From positions 1,972,501-2,036,500 of the forward strand of contig NZ_MQUB01000001.1 in the NCBI RefSeq assembly GCF_002943755.1: DNA of 64,000 nt, written 5' to 3'. How positions within the stretch are numbered: the first letter of the stretch is position 1; each line of letters starts with the position of its first letter. This DNA is from Aureitalea marina (lineage in GTDB: Bacteria > Bacteroidota > Bacteroidia > Flavobacteriales > Flavobacteriaceae). Positions 16,778 through 25,015 of the stretch are shown piece after piece. A model generated the notes under the pieces. The model made no database searches. It was not told the DNA's origin and saw only the letters and a program-made list of their open reading frames with translations. The position numbers and the translations under genes are program-made.

Positions 16778-18226
16778 CTAATCCTTGGATTGATAATCCT
16801 GTGGAAACGCCTTAAGCACCTCTCTGGTCACATCCCATCGGTCAAATCCTTGTCTGCCGTAATCCAGACCTCTTCTAACAATGACCAGATCATGGGACGG
16901 CACCACGATCACATATTGCCCTCTGTTTCCCGCGGTCGAGTATGCGTCTTTGGGCACATCTGTCCGATCATCTGGAACTAACCACCATTGGCCACCGTAA
17001 AAATTGCCGCGTTCTACGGTGGAAGGCGCGGGGGTTCTAACAAAGTCTATCCACTCCTCGGAAATTAATCGCTCCCCATTCCAAATACCGTTTTGCTGGT
17101 AAAGCATGCCAAACCGGGCCAGGTCCCTGGCATTAGTATAGACCTGACTACTGAATATAAAATCCCCGAATCGGTCAGTACTGGGAAAGGTATTTCTCAT
17201 CCCAATCTTATCAAACAGGGCTTTTCTTGGAAATTCTCTATAAGTCTGCTCATCGCCCAGTGCATTTTTCATGGCCAAGACCGCCAAGAGCGTATCGTAA
17301 TTCTCATAATCCCAATAGGATCCTGGCGCCCTGATCAGCCCCCTATTTCTTGCCCCATTCACAGAACTTGCTCCTGCCCAATAGGAAAGTCCTGATCCCG
17401 TCGCATACTCCATCCTTCTATTATCTACCGTGTAAAGACCACTAGACATATTTAGAACATGCCTCAGGGTAATGGCCGATCGTGGATCATTTTCTGAGGT
17501 GTGTTCTTCAGGCAGCCATTCGATCCCCAATGGTTGGTCCAAACTCATTTTCCCCTGGTCCACCAACATACCGATCAAAGTAGTTGCAACACTCTTAGCC
17601 GTAGACCAGGTGCGTGTTTTGGTGTACATATCCACCCCTTCGGCATACTTTTCCAATATGATCTGCCCCTTGTGAACTACCAGCAAACTTAGGGTGACTT
17701 GTTCCTGAGAATCCCGCTGAAATGACCAATTGGAGGCCTCGACCAAGCGACCGGAATCTATGTAATCAGGCAGTGTCTGTTTCTTAACCAGATCGCCTTC
17801 AGGCCAGGCAATAGTAGTTGGATCTCCCGAAAGCGGAGGAAGACTTTGGACAGGAAGATCATCAATAACGTCAAAGGTTTGATCGGGTGCCAGGATGACG
17901 CATCCGATCCCTGTTCTGAAAGCGGCTCGCATGATAGGACCGTTCTCTTCAGAACCGATGGTGACCGTTTTTCTGTCCCAATCGATCTCATAATCTCCTC
18001 CAGTTGCAGTACCTACGGGCTCTTTCAAGTACTTGAGTTCCTGATCGTAGACTTGCTCCAGGGTTCGGTGGGAAGTAAACAGCCCGTTGCAGCAGAGCAC
18101 CGCCTGAACACCGTGTTGGATCATTTTCCTGTTGGAACCGGCATAATCGTAGGATTCTGACTGTTGCGCGTAGGCAGCAGAGACCGCCAGTATCAATATG
18201 GTAATAAGTAGTGTATTTCTTCTCAT
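16778..18226 (-). CDS. Exported serine hydrolase, class C beta-lactamase-like
   Basis: A 482-residue protein with a signal peptide (LLITILILAVSAAYAQ). The beta-lactamase-fold motif SxxK is in RTWSTAKSVATT (about residue 210), with a Tyr-x-Asn-like segment in SYWDYENYDTLLA, and a late GNRGQYVIVVPSHDLVIV region where the KTG-like strand lies. These proteins are esterases, peptidases or penicillin-binding-like enzymes rather than antibiotic-resistance genes in most cases. The N-terminal 130 residues precede the catalytic domain. The start of the alpha/beta hydrolase lies 24 bases downstream of its stop. Confidence 0.85.
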   Translation of the reverse strand: MRRNTLLITILILAVSAAYAQQSESYDYAGSNRKMIQHGVQAVLCCNGLFTSHRTLEQVYDQELKYLKEPVGTATGGDYEIDWDRKTVTIGSEENGPIMRAAFRTGIGCVILAPDQTFDVIDDLPVQSLPPLSGDPTTIAWPEGDLVKKQTLPDYIDSGRLVEASNWSFQRDSQEQVTLSLLVVHKGQIILEKYAEGVDMYTKTRTWSTAKSVATTLIGMLVDQGKMSLDQPLGIEWLPEEHTSENDPRSAITLRHVLNMSSGLYTVDNRRMEYATGSGLSYWAGASSVNGARNRGLIRAPGSYWDYENYDTLLAVLAMKNALGDEQTYREFPRKALFDKIGMRNTFPSTDRFGDFIFSSQVYTNARDLARFGMLYQQNGIWNGERLISEEWIDFVRTPAPSTVERGNFYGGQWWLVPDDRTDVPKDAYSTAGNRGQYVIVVPSHDLVIVRRGLDYGRQGFDRWDVTREVLKAFPQDYQSKD

Positions 18227-18305
18227 TAATTACAGTATCATATGGAGCCTTAACATTTTACTATCAATCCGGCAGTAACATTATATGGATGTTAAGAACG
18301 GTTTG

Positions 18306-19343
18306 CTACAAGTCTTTATTCCTTTCCAGTATTTTGGCAAAGCGGTTGTTGATGATCTCGGACAAGTTCCAGTTGTACAGTTTTGGATCTGTGGTGCTGT
18401 AGAAAGCAACAATGACCGCATCGGTATCCTCTTCATAATTGGCGAAACTCTGGTATCCGGGCACCCAACCACCATGTTCAAATTCATAGATGGAGGCGTA
18501 GATCTCCTGTTCTCCCGGTTCGAATATTGAGCCGTCATTCAATGCTCTAAGGAAAGTGCCCACATCCTCTGCAGTGGCATGCATGCCGAAATCGTTGGTT
18601 TTCAGGTCGTCTGGATAACCCACATGATAACCGCTCATCACATCGTCAATATTGACCTCATTTAGGGAACTGTAGGTGTTGTTCAGGCTTAAGGGTGATA
18701 GGATCTCTTCCTGGATGAATTGAAAGTTACCGTAACCCAATTCGTCGTCCATGATCTTATTGATCAGCAAGTAGTTCGTATTGCAATACTCATAGTCTTC
18801 TCCTGGTTCAAAGTTGGCTGGTTTGTCCAGGATCAAGGCCAGACTCTCTTCGTAGGTCTCTGTTGGTGCCGCCCAGAAATTGGGAGTATCGGTGAAATTT
18901 GGGATGCCGCTTCGGTGTTGTATCATCATCCTTAGGGTGATCTTATCAGCGTTTTCAATTCGTCCTTCCAACTCAGGTAAATAGTCGGCTACCATTTTAT
19001 CCAAAGATAGCCGCCCGTCACCGACCAGTTTAGTCACGGCCACAGCGTCAAACAGCTTACTGATACTGGCAATCTTAAAAAAGGAATCAGCCCTGGCCGG
19101 GATCTTCAATTCCCTGTCGTGCCAACCTGCAGCAGCATACTGAGTCGATTCGCCGGCTTGGTCTACATAGACGATCACTCCTTCGAACCCATGACCCACG
19201 GCTTCATCTGCTTGTTCCTGGACTGTGTCTGGTAAGGGAAGTATCCATGCCTTGACCAAGAGCCAGGGAACAAAGTAGAGGGAGATTGCGGTCCCCAGGA
19301 ACAGGATGATCCTAATTATTGTTTTTGATTTCTTTTTCGGCAT
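18306..19343 (-). CDS. Membrane-anchored serine hydrolase, beta-lactamase-like
   Basis: A 345-residue protein beginning with Lys-rich residues and one membrane segment (IIRILFLGTAISLYFVPWLLV in part), then the catalytic domain: SxxK in KIASISKLFD, YCNTNYLLI as the Tyr-x-Asn element, and HGGWVPGYQSF as the third motif. The family matches D-alanyl-D-alanine carboxypeptidase/esterase-like serine hydrolases of the cell envelope. It is a distant paralogue of the neighbouring gene at 16.8-18.2 kb. Substrate unknown. Confidence 0.84.
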   Translation of the reverse strand: MPKKKSKTIIRIILFLGTAISLYFVPWLLVKAWILPLPDTVQEQADEAVGHGFEGVIVYVDQAGESTQYAAAGWHDRELKIPARADSFFKIASISKLFDAVAVTKLVGDGRLSLDKMVADYLPELEGRIENADKITLRMMIQHRSGIPNFTDTPNFWAAPTETYEESLALILDKPANFEPGEDYEYCNTNYLLINKIMDDELGYGNFQFIQEEILSPLSLNNTYSSLNEVNIDDVMSGYHVGYPDDLKTNDFGMHATAEDVGTFLRALNDGSIFEPGEQEIYASIYEFEHGGWVPGYQSFANYEEDTDAVIVAFYSTTDPKLYNWNLSEIINNRFAKILERNKDL

Positions 19344-19442
19344 GAATGAGGCCTTTTTGTTATGCTAATTTAATTGTGGTTTGGACCTACCAAGTAATCC
19401 AAACTCCAAGCTACACATTTCTAACCAGATAGGTGCAAAGAA

Positions 19443-19466
19443 AAACCCCGGCCTTAACCGGGGTTT
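19443..19466 (-). terminator. Intrinsic terminator after the GLPGLI/barrel operon
   Basis: A perfect stem AAACCCCGG/CCGGGGTTT with a 6-nt loop. On the minus strand it is followed by a T-rich run. It lies about 140 bases beyond the outer-membrane barrel stop. The rest of the 260-base gap holds no convincing gene. Confidence 0.8.
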
Positions 19467-19603
19467 AGTTTCATTGATCATAAACTACGTTTTTCTGAGC
19501 TCTTCAAATAGGCCTCAAGGATCTCTTTCTTCCATTTTCCCAATCGATCCCAATACTTCTTGTTGGCTGGGTCTGGCTTCCTTTTTGTCCTTTGTTCCAT
19601 AAT

Positions 19604-22330
19604 CTATAACTCGTAGCGCGCCACAAACATGACGATACGCGGTAGCACAAAGAACTGGTTGGTGGTAAAGAATTGATCGTTGGTGGAGTCGTTATTCAGG
19701 AATTCCGTATCCAGGAGGTTGGTGGCCTGTACGGAGAACTCCCAGGGACTATCCCCTTTCTGGTAGTAGAGGGTGGCGTCCAGGAAGGAATAATCATTCT
19801 CTACCGTATTGTTGTCGTTGGTATAATCGTAGAAGTCCCACTGGGCACTCAGGGTGAAGTTCTTTAGGAAGTTCACATCCACATTGAAGAACGGCTGCTG
19901 GGTATAGAAGGTCTGGGTAAACCCACCATTGTCATACTGGTTGATATTCACCCGGTAACCCACCTCAAAATTGGGCCACTCCCTAAAGGAGGAACGCGCA
20001 CTGAAGCGATAGTTCTGGCCAAAGTTATCCGAGCGTTGGATCCGTTGATTAACGATGTTATAGGATTCACTGAGTGACAGGTTTGCACTAAGGGAAAATC
20101 GCATCTTTTTGATCCGTTTACTGAAGTTTCCAAAGGCCGTAAAGGTCTCGTCCGGGAAGTTGGAACTAATGTTCTCCGGCCGCTGAACTTGGTTGATGGA
20201 AACGATCACCCCATTCTGCTTGACCCCTTCTATCCGCTTGGTATAATTAAGCGCCGCACTGATAGAGGTGTTGTTGAACAGGTTAAAGCTGAAGTAATTC
20301 AGTCTAAGCTCATGGGAGATGGAATTCTCCAGAAAGCGGTTCCCTCGGAAGAGACTGTTATAGTTATTGAACACATAGGCCTCTGCAAAGTTGTTTACGT
20401 CCGTATAACTGGCTACCATGGCATAGTTGAAGCGAATGTTCTCACTCTGCTTGATCTCGAATACCGTATTAAAATCGGGCAATAACCACCAATCGTTTTG
20501 GGAAGTATCAATTCCCAATTGGTCATTGGCCACATTATAGTTGTGTAGGGTCAGACCCGGGGTCACGATAAATTTCCCAGCCTTGAACTTATATCGGGCT
20601 CCCAGGAAGAGATCGGTAAAGCGGTAGCGCACATCATTGGCCAGGGGTTGAGTCTCCCCATCAATGGGGTCGGTCTCTTCCAGGTCCAGCCTGCCTCCAT
20701 TGTCCAATAACTGGAAGATATTGGAGTCAAACTGCTGGTTGCTGTAGGTAACCCCACCGGTGAAGGTGAAGTTACTCAGGTTGTTCACCACATAGAACCA
20801 GTCCACCTTCGCATCGATCTTGTTGGTCTGGATGTTCTTTTGCTGGTTCACATCGAATCGATCTACCATCATATCCACCGGCAAGATCCCCGGGAAAGGC
20901 TGAAGGTCCGTCACCGCCTTATAGAAGGGGTTTTCGTCCTGGTACAGATGCTGTACCTGACCGGCAAATATGTTCTTCTCGTCCAGGGTGTAATAGGCGT
21001 TGATGTTCTGGTTCACTGAGAAGGGCTCGTTATCTTTTTCCTGTACAATGTCGTTGGTATTGTTTTCAAACTGGGACAAAGTGCTGTTGTCCTCGGTCTG
21101 GTTGGATCCCTTGATCAGGGCATCGTAGTCCAACTGGAAATCAGGTCCCGGCTTGTACACCGTACTCAGTTTTAGCATTCCTAACTGGTTGCGCTGATCT
21201 GTATTGCTTTCGGTGGCCTCTACTGTACCAGAGCTGATAAATTGCCGTAGGCTGTTGGTCACAAAATTGGTCTTGTTATCGGAAAGTATGGCAAAACCAC
21301 TGGCATCCCAGGCATTGGAGACATTCCAGGAAAAGTTTCCGGCAATGAAATTAGACTCGATTGCATTGGCCCGGTTGTTCTGCTGCACCGCAAAGCCCAA
21401 ATCACTCTGGCTGATGTTAAAGCGGGTCCCACCACCAGAATTGAAGTTTCTAAACCCTCCGGTAAAGTTGAAGTAATCCCGGAAAGTAAAGGGCACATCT
21501 CCGATATCGTTAAAATCGGTAATGATGTTGATGCTGTATTTGGGGCTATAGTAGAACAGTTTGGGTTTGACCAAATATCGGCCGTCAGAGTCGCTATCTA
21601 CTCCGGCACCTGCAGTGACCTCCCCAAACCAGAAGTTCTTCTTCCCTTCCTTCAGTTTAATGTTGATCGCGATATTGTCCTGGTTGTTGGTGACCCCGCT
21701 CAGCTGGCTCACCTCGGAGTAGTTTCTCAGTACCTGAACTTTATCAACGGCATCCGATGGAATATTCTTGGTGGCCAGTTTGGAATCTCCATCAAAGAAA
21801 TCCTTGCCTTCTACCATCACTTTAGATACCGTCTTCCCTTCTACCTCGATCTCTCCATCATCGTTCACTTCCACTCCCGGTAAATTCTGAAGTACATCCC
21901 CCAGTTTGCGCTCGTCTCCCCTGTTAAAGGAGTCTGCATTGTAAGTAATGGTGTCACCCTCTACGGTAACCGGCATCTCGTAAACGATCTCTACCGCATC
22001 CAGGGAAGAGGCCTGTGATTTTAGGGTGAAGTTTTTGGTGATGTTCTCTCCGTCAGCCGGAACAGTTACCTCTTCTTCCAGGGTCTCATAACCCAGGAAG
22101 CTGGCTTTGAGCACATAGGTATTCCCTTTACCCAGGTCGAGTTGATATTTCCCGTCAGAATTAGTGATCCCATAGGATTCAATATCGCCACTTTCTTTGA
22201 CCGTAGCGATCACATTGGCCAACTCCAATGGAGCTCCAATGCTATCTGTGATTACCCCCTGCACCCGGATACTTTGAGCCGAAAGGGTCCCTGTAAGCAA
22301 CAGTAGTGTTGCCCAAATAAAATTTTTCAT
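19604..22330 (-). CDS. TonB-receptor-like outer-membrane beta-barrel protein with carboxypeptidase-regulatory domain
   Basis: A 908-residue outer-membrane protein. It has a signal peptide (IWATLLLLTGTLSAQ), a carboxypeptidase-regulatory-like beta-sandwich (residues about 22-110), a plug-like region with LGDVLQNLPGVEVNDDGEIEVEGK, and then a long C-terminal beta-barrel ending in an aromatic-rich strand (VLPRIVMFVARYEL). The layout fits the outer-membrane beta-barrel family found beside GLPGLI genes. It sits 21 bases after a GLPGLI gene and is almost certainly in the same operon. The cargo is unknown. Confidence 0.88.
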   Translation of the reverse strand: MKNFIWATLLLLTGTLSAQSIRVQGVITDSIGAPLELANVIATVKESGDIESYGITNSDGKYQLDLGKGNTYVLKASFLGYETLEEEVTVPADGENITKNFTLKSQASSLDAVEIVYEMPVTVEGDTITYNADSFNRGDERKLGDVLQNLPGVEVNDDGEIEVEGKTVSKVMVEGKDFFDGDSKLATKNIPSDAVDKVQVLRNYSEVSQLSGVTNNQDNIAINIKLKEGKKNFWFGEVTAGAGVDSDSDGRYLVKPKLFYYSPKYSINIITDFNDIGDVPFTFRDYFNFTGGFRNFNSGGGTRFNISQSDLGFAVQQNNRANAIESNFIAGNFSWNVSNAWDASGFAILSDNKTNFVTNSLRQFISSGTVEATESNTDQRNQLGMLKLSTVYKPGPDFQLDYDALIKGSNQTEDNSTLSQFENNTNDIVQEKDNEPFSVNQNINAYYTLDEKNIFAGQVQHLYQDENPFYKAVTDLQPFPGILPVDMMVDRFDVNQQKNIQTNKIDAKVDWFYVVNNLSNFTFTGGVTYSNQQFDSNIFQLLDNGGRLDLEETDPIDGETQPLANDVRYRFTDLFLGARYKFKAGKFIVTPGLTLHNYNVANDQLGIDTSQNDWWLLPDFNTVFEIKQSENIRFNYAMVASYTDVNNFAEAYVFNNYNSLFRGNRFLENSISHELRLNYFSFNLFNNTSISAALNYTKRIEGVKQNGVIVSINQVQRPENISSNFPDETFTAFGNFSKRIKKMRFSLSANLSLSESYNIVNQRIQRSDNFGQNYRFSARSSFREWPNFEVGYRVNINQYDNGGFTQTFYTQQPFFNVDVNFLKNFTLSAQWDFYDYTNDNNTVENDYSFLDATLYYQKGDSPWEFSVQATNLLDTEFLNNDSTNDQFFTTNQFFVLPRIVMFVARYEL

Positions 22331-22351
22331 GTGAATGATTGATGATTAGAA

Positions 22352-23236
22352 TCAGCCTCCTCTGCGTCCACCTCCACGACGTCCGCCTCCGCGGCGCCAG
22401 TTCTCGCGCATTTCTTCCGTTTTCTCCTTGACGATCAGATTGTACTCCTCTCGGGAAACCTCATCACCTTTCTTGGGCGCTTCGATCTTCTCGGCCTCCT
22501 TGGGATTCATCACGATCTTGGAACAGAGGATTGTCGTCCGGTCTACGTTGAGTTCCAGGATCAAACCTGGCAAGCCTCCGTATTCTCCTGGTCCGGTTCC
22601 CACAGGGATCTGAGGGGTAAACCAGGCCGTTACAGCAACTTCCTTGGGCACTTCGATCTCGCTCATGGGATCATCCTCTGCCGAAGCCGTATCCGTGCTG
22701 TCCTTAGCCTCTTCCTTGTTCTCGTCATTGTTCCGGTTTCGCCTGCGGGCCATACTGAAGTCGTTGGGATCGACCTGCTTCATACCTATGGCTTTGATTG
22801 CCATATACTGACCGATCATCCGGGAATCCTTGGTGATCTCCCATTTCAGATTGGTAATGGTATCATTGATCAGGAACTGCTTGCCAAAGAACTCCCGTTC
22901 TTCCAGGATCTGGTTCTTGGAGATATCCTTGTACTGGGCTCCTGCTGAATAGCTATTCATCATCATCCCCCAGCCTCGACTCCCGCTACCGGCTTCTAAT
23001 TTTTCCTCCTCCTTGTAGATGGACTGACTCTCGTTAAACGTTAAAATAAAGGTCTTTTCCAGAAAGCTTTTCATACGTTCGGCTATCTGCTTCTTCATGT
23101 CTTCACTCATACGTCCGTCACCCCAGCTGTCCATATCGACAGTGGTCTTAGACATATAAGTAGCCTGTCCGCTTATGCTTTGGGCAAGGCTGACAACTGA
23201 GCAAAGCAGTGCCAGCAGGAGGGTAGTTTTTTTCAT
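22352..23236 (-). CDS. GLPGLI family protein with Arg/Gly-rich tail
   Basis: A 294-residue exported protein from the start MKKTTLLLALLCSVVSLAQ at 23236; an in-frame upstream ATG at 23266 would precede the signal peptide and is rejected. The family-defining motif GLPGLI occurs in YGGLPGLILELN (about residue 225), preceded by AWFTPQIPVGTGP. A low-complexity acidic stretch lies before it (NNDENKEEAKDSTD). The C-terminus is RRGGGRRGGGRRGG, an unusual basic Gly/Arg repeat. The function of GLPGLI proteins is unknown; they are restricted to Bacteroidota and lie beside TonB-type barrels, as here. Confidence 0.9.
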   Translation of the reverse strand: MKKTTLLLALLCSVVSLAQSISGQATYMSKTTVDMDSWGDGRMSEDMKKQIAERMKSFLEKTFILTFNESQSIYKEEEKLEAGSGSRGWGMMMNSYSAGAQYKDISKNQILEEREFFGKQFLINDTITNLKWEITKDSRMIGQYMAIKAIGMKQVDPNDFSMARRRNRNNDENKEEAKDSTDTASAEDDPMSEIEVPKEVAVTAWFTPQIPVGTGPGEYGGLPGLILELNVDRTTILCSKIVMNPKEAEKIEAPKKGDEVSREEYNLIVKEKTEEMRENWRRGGGRRGGGRRGG

Positions 23237-23335
23237 GTTTGGTCCTTGTAACTGATGGTTGAACAAATTAACAAAATCGATATCAGTTAATTTGACAACA
23301 TTTAGTTAAAAAGGTTTAACCCTCCATGCTCACAA

Positions 23336-24175
23336 TTAGCCTCCTATTCGGATCTGGAATCCGCGTTGACCATTTCGTCTGCCGTCGGATTGATACTGCT
23401 CGTTCATTTCCTCCATCTTGGCATCCATGATCTCGCGGAATTCTTCCTGGGTTACAACTTTTCCGGTTTTCGGTTCAGTGAGGTCCACCCCATCCTTCGG
23501 GTTGAGCACCACTTTACTGCAGAGCATGGTGGTTGTACCGTCATTCACCTCCAAGATCAGTCCGGGCAAGCCGTGATAATCGTCCGGACCTAATTTGACC
23601 GGGATCTGAGGAGTGTACCAGGCGGTCACTGTAAAGGCCTCTTCAGTAACGGTCTCTTCACCTTCCTCGTCTTCATCTCCCGTAGAGAAACTGCGCACCT
23701 CCCGAGTATCCTCGTAGGTGGCTTTAAAACAGAGGTATTCACCAATGTTTTTGGTTTCTTTGGTCATCACCCATTGCTGTTCCTCCAATTCATCCTTGAT
23801 CAGAAAGACCTTGCCAAAGATCTCGTTCTTGTAAGCCAATCTGTTCTCTTCCACATTGGAGTACCGGACGTTGTTGCTACCGGAACCAGCAATGACAATC
23901 TGCATACCGCCACTGGACATGGTGGATTTATCGTCCAGCTTTTGTACCCGCTTATAGACACCTTGATTCTTGTCAAATTCCAGGGTGTATTCCTGCTGGA
24001 ATTGTTTTTTGAGCATGGCCTGGATCTGCTCCTGCATGGCATCGTTCATGGTGCTATCCAATTGCAATTCCATCTTTCGCTGTGTCTTATAGGTAGCGAT
24101 ACCCGTAAAATCCTGAGCGAGCATGACAGAAACCATCAGGCTGAAAAATAAAGTGATCGTTAATTGTGTTCTCAT
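23336..24175 (-). CDS. GLPGLI family protein
   Basis: A 279-residue paralogue of the neighbouring GLPGLI protein. The chosen start MRTQLTITLFFSLMVSVMLAQ at 24175 gives a proper signal peptide. The motif is in YHGLPGLILEVNDG, again after AWYTPQIPVKLGP. An acidic loop (STGDEDEEGEETVTEE) takes the place of the partner's. It ends FQIRIGG. Tandem GLPGLI genes plus a barrel suggest a periplasm-outer-membrane module of unknown job. The gene is divergent from the sensor-kinase operon, across a region with phased TGTTAA repeats. Confidence 0.9.
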   Translation of the reverse strand: MRTQLTITLFFSLMVSVMLAQDFTGIATYKTQRKMELQLDSTMNDAMQEQIQAMLKKQFQQEYTLEFDKNQGVYKRVQKLDDKSTMSSGGMQIVIAGSGSNNVRYSNVEENRLAYKNEIFGKVFLIKDELEEQQWVMTKETKNIGEYLCFKATYEDTREVRSFSTGDEDEEGEETVTEEAFTVTAWYTPQIPVKLGPDDYHGLPGLILEVNDGTTTMLCSKVVLNPKDGVDLTEPKTGKVVTQEEFREIMDAKMEEMNEQYQSDGRRNGQRGFQIRIGG

Positions 24176-24235
24176 GATGTTCGTGTTTGATTGAATAATT
24201 ACACCACAAAGATGAATTCTCTGAGGCACACTGTC

Positions 24236-24261
24236 TGTTAAGCTGTGTTAACGAGTGTTAA
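24236..24261. promoter_or_regulatory. Three direct repeats TGTTAA in 10-bp phase (possible response-regulator boxes)
   Basis: TGTTAA occurs at 24236, 24246 and 24256, exactly one helical turn apart, in the divergent gap between the GLPGLI operon and the kinase/regulator operon. OmpR/PhoB-type regulators bind such phased direct repeats, and one is encoded at 26510. That it binds here is inference. Confidence 0.5.
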
Positions 24262-24290
24262 CCGATGTGGTCGCACAACAGCTAAGTCTA

Positions 24291-24298
24291 TACATTTG
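24291..24298 (+). promoter_or_regulatory. -7 box before the two-component operon
   Basis: TACATTTG matches TAnnTTTG and stands 24 bases before the ATG at 24323. No TTG is at the -33 position, as expected for an activator-dependent promoter. The phased TGTTAA repeats end 29 bases upstream. Confidence 0.5.
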
Positions 24299-24322
24299 CT
24301 GTGAACTATCACGCAAATTAAG

Positions 24323-25006
24323 ATGAAAAAATACATCCTCCTTGTCTTTTTAATGATCAGCCTGGTTTCTTATTCGCAAGAACAGCGAGCGGTCGATCAA
24401 CGTCCTCAGATCGAGAAAGAAGACTCTAATGACTTTTACAACCAGGCCGAAATGACCAAGCTCGATCTGCTTCAGGCTTTGGAAATGGCCGGGATAGGCG
24501 CACACAAATTCAACATCGGGACCTTTGACAAGGAATACAAGTTGCAAATTTTTGCAGACGAATACATACAAGGTAAATTGATAAACACCGATACCCTGGT
24601 CGATTTTACTAATGACTATGGCTTCTGGATAGATGGAGAATACAATCAGGGGTTCATCGATCAGATCAAGATCTTTACCAAGACGGAAGAAAATAACAGT
24701 ACATTGAATATCCGGACCTACGCCCTGGGAACCACCAAGGAAATTAATCTGGGTAAAACGGACCACAGACAGTTTTACAATTGGAGAGCTTATGAGGATA
24801 CCCAGTGGAAACTAAACCAAAAAGTCCCGCTGCTGATCTTTGCCTCTTCCTGGCTGGACAAGCAGTACAATTTTCACCGCTTTTGCGGAGTGGTCAACCT
24901 GAAGGAAAACGACGAGGGAACCCAGGAACTTCTGGATTATTCGCCCAATTATGTGGTGATCAACTATAAAATTTCTGAAACCGAAAACCAAAAAACGCTT
25001 GAGTAA
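24323..25006 (+). CDS. Exported protein of unknown function
   Basis: A 227-residue protein with a signal peptide (YILLVFLMISLVSYSQ). The mature part is not recognised. It is rich in aromatic and acidic residues (FTNDYGFWIDGEYNQGFIDQIKIF; DHRQFYNWRAYEDTQW), suggesting a compact beta-rich periplasmic domain. It lies 9 bases before the sensor kinase and co-directional with it, so it may act as a periplasmic accessory of the sensor. This role is inferred from context alone. Confidence 0.75.
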   Translation: MKKYILLVFLMISLVSYSQEQRAVDQRPQIEKEDSNDFYNQAEMTKLDLLQALEMAGIGAHKFNIGTFDKEYKLQIFADEYIQGKLINTDTLVDFTNDYGFWIDGEYNQGFIDQIKIFTKTEENNSTLNIRTYALGTTKEINLGKTDHRQFYNWRAYEDTQWKLNQKVPLLIFASSWLDKQYNFHRFCGVVNLKENDEGTQELLDYSPNYVVINYKISETENQKTLE

Positions 25007-25015
25007 GATCCTGAC

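Noticed and set aside
19515-19601. 28-residue ORF (MEQRTKRKPDPANK...) directly after the barrel gene
   Set aside because: Too short, no ribosome-binding context of note, and the neighbouring frame looks equally protein-like. It is probably chance.
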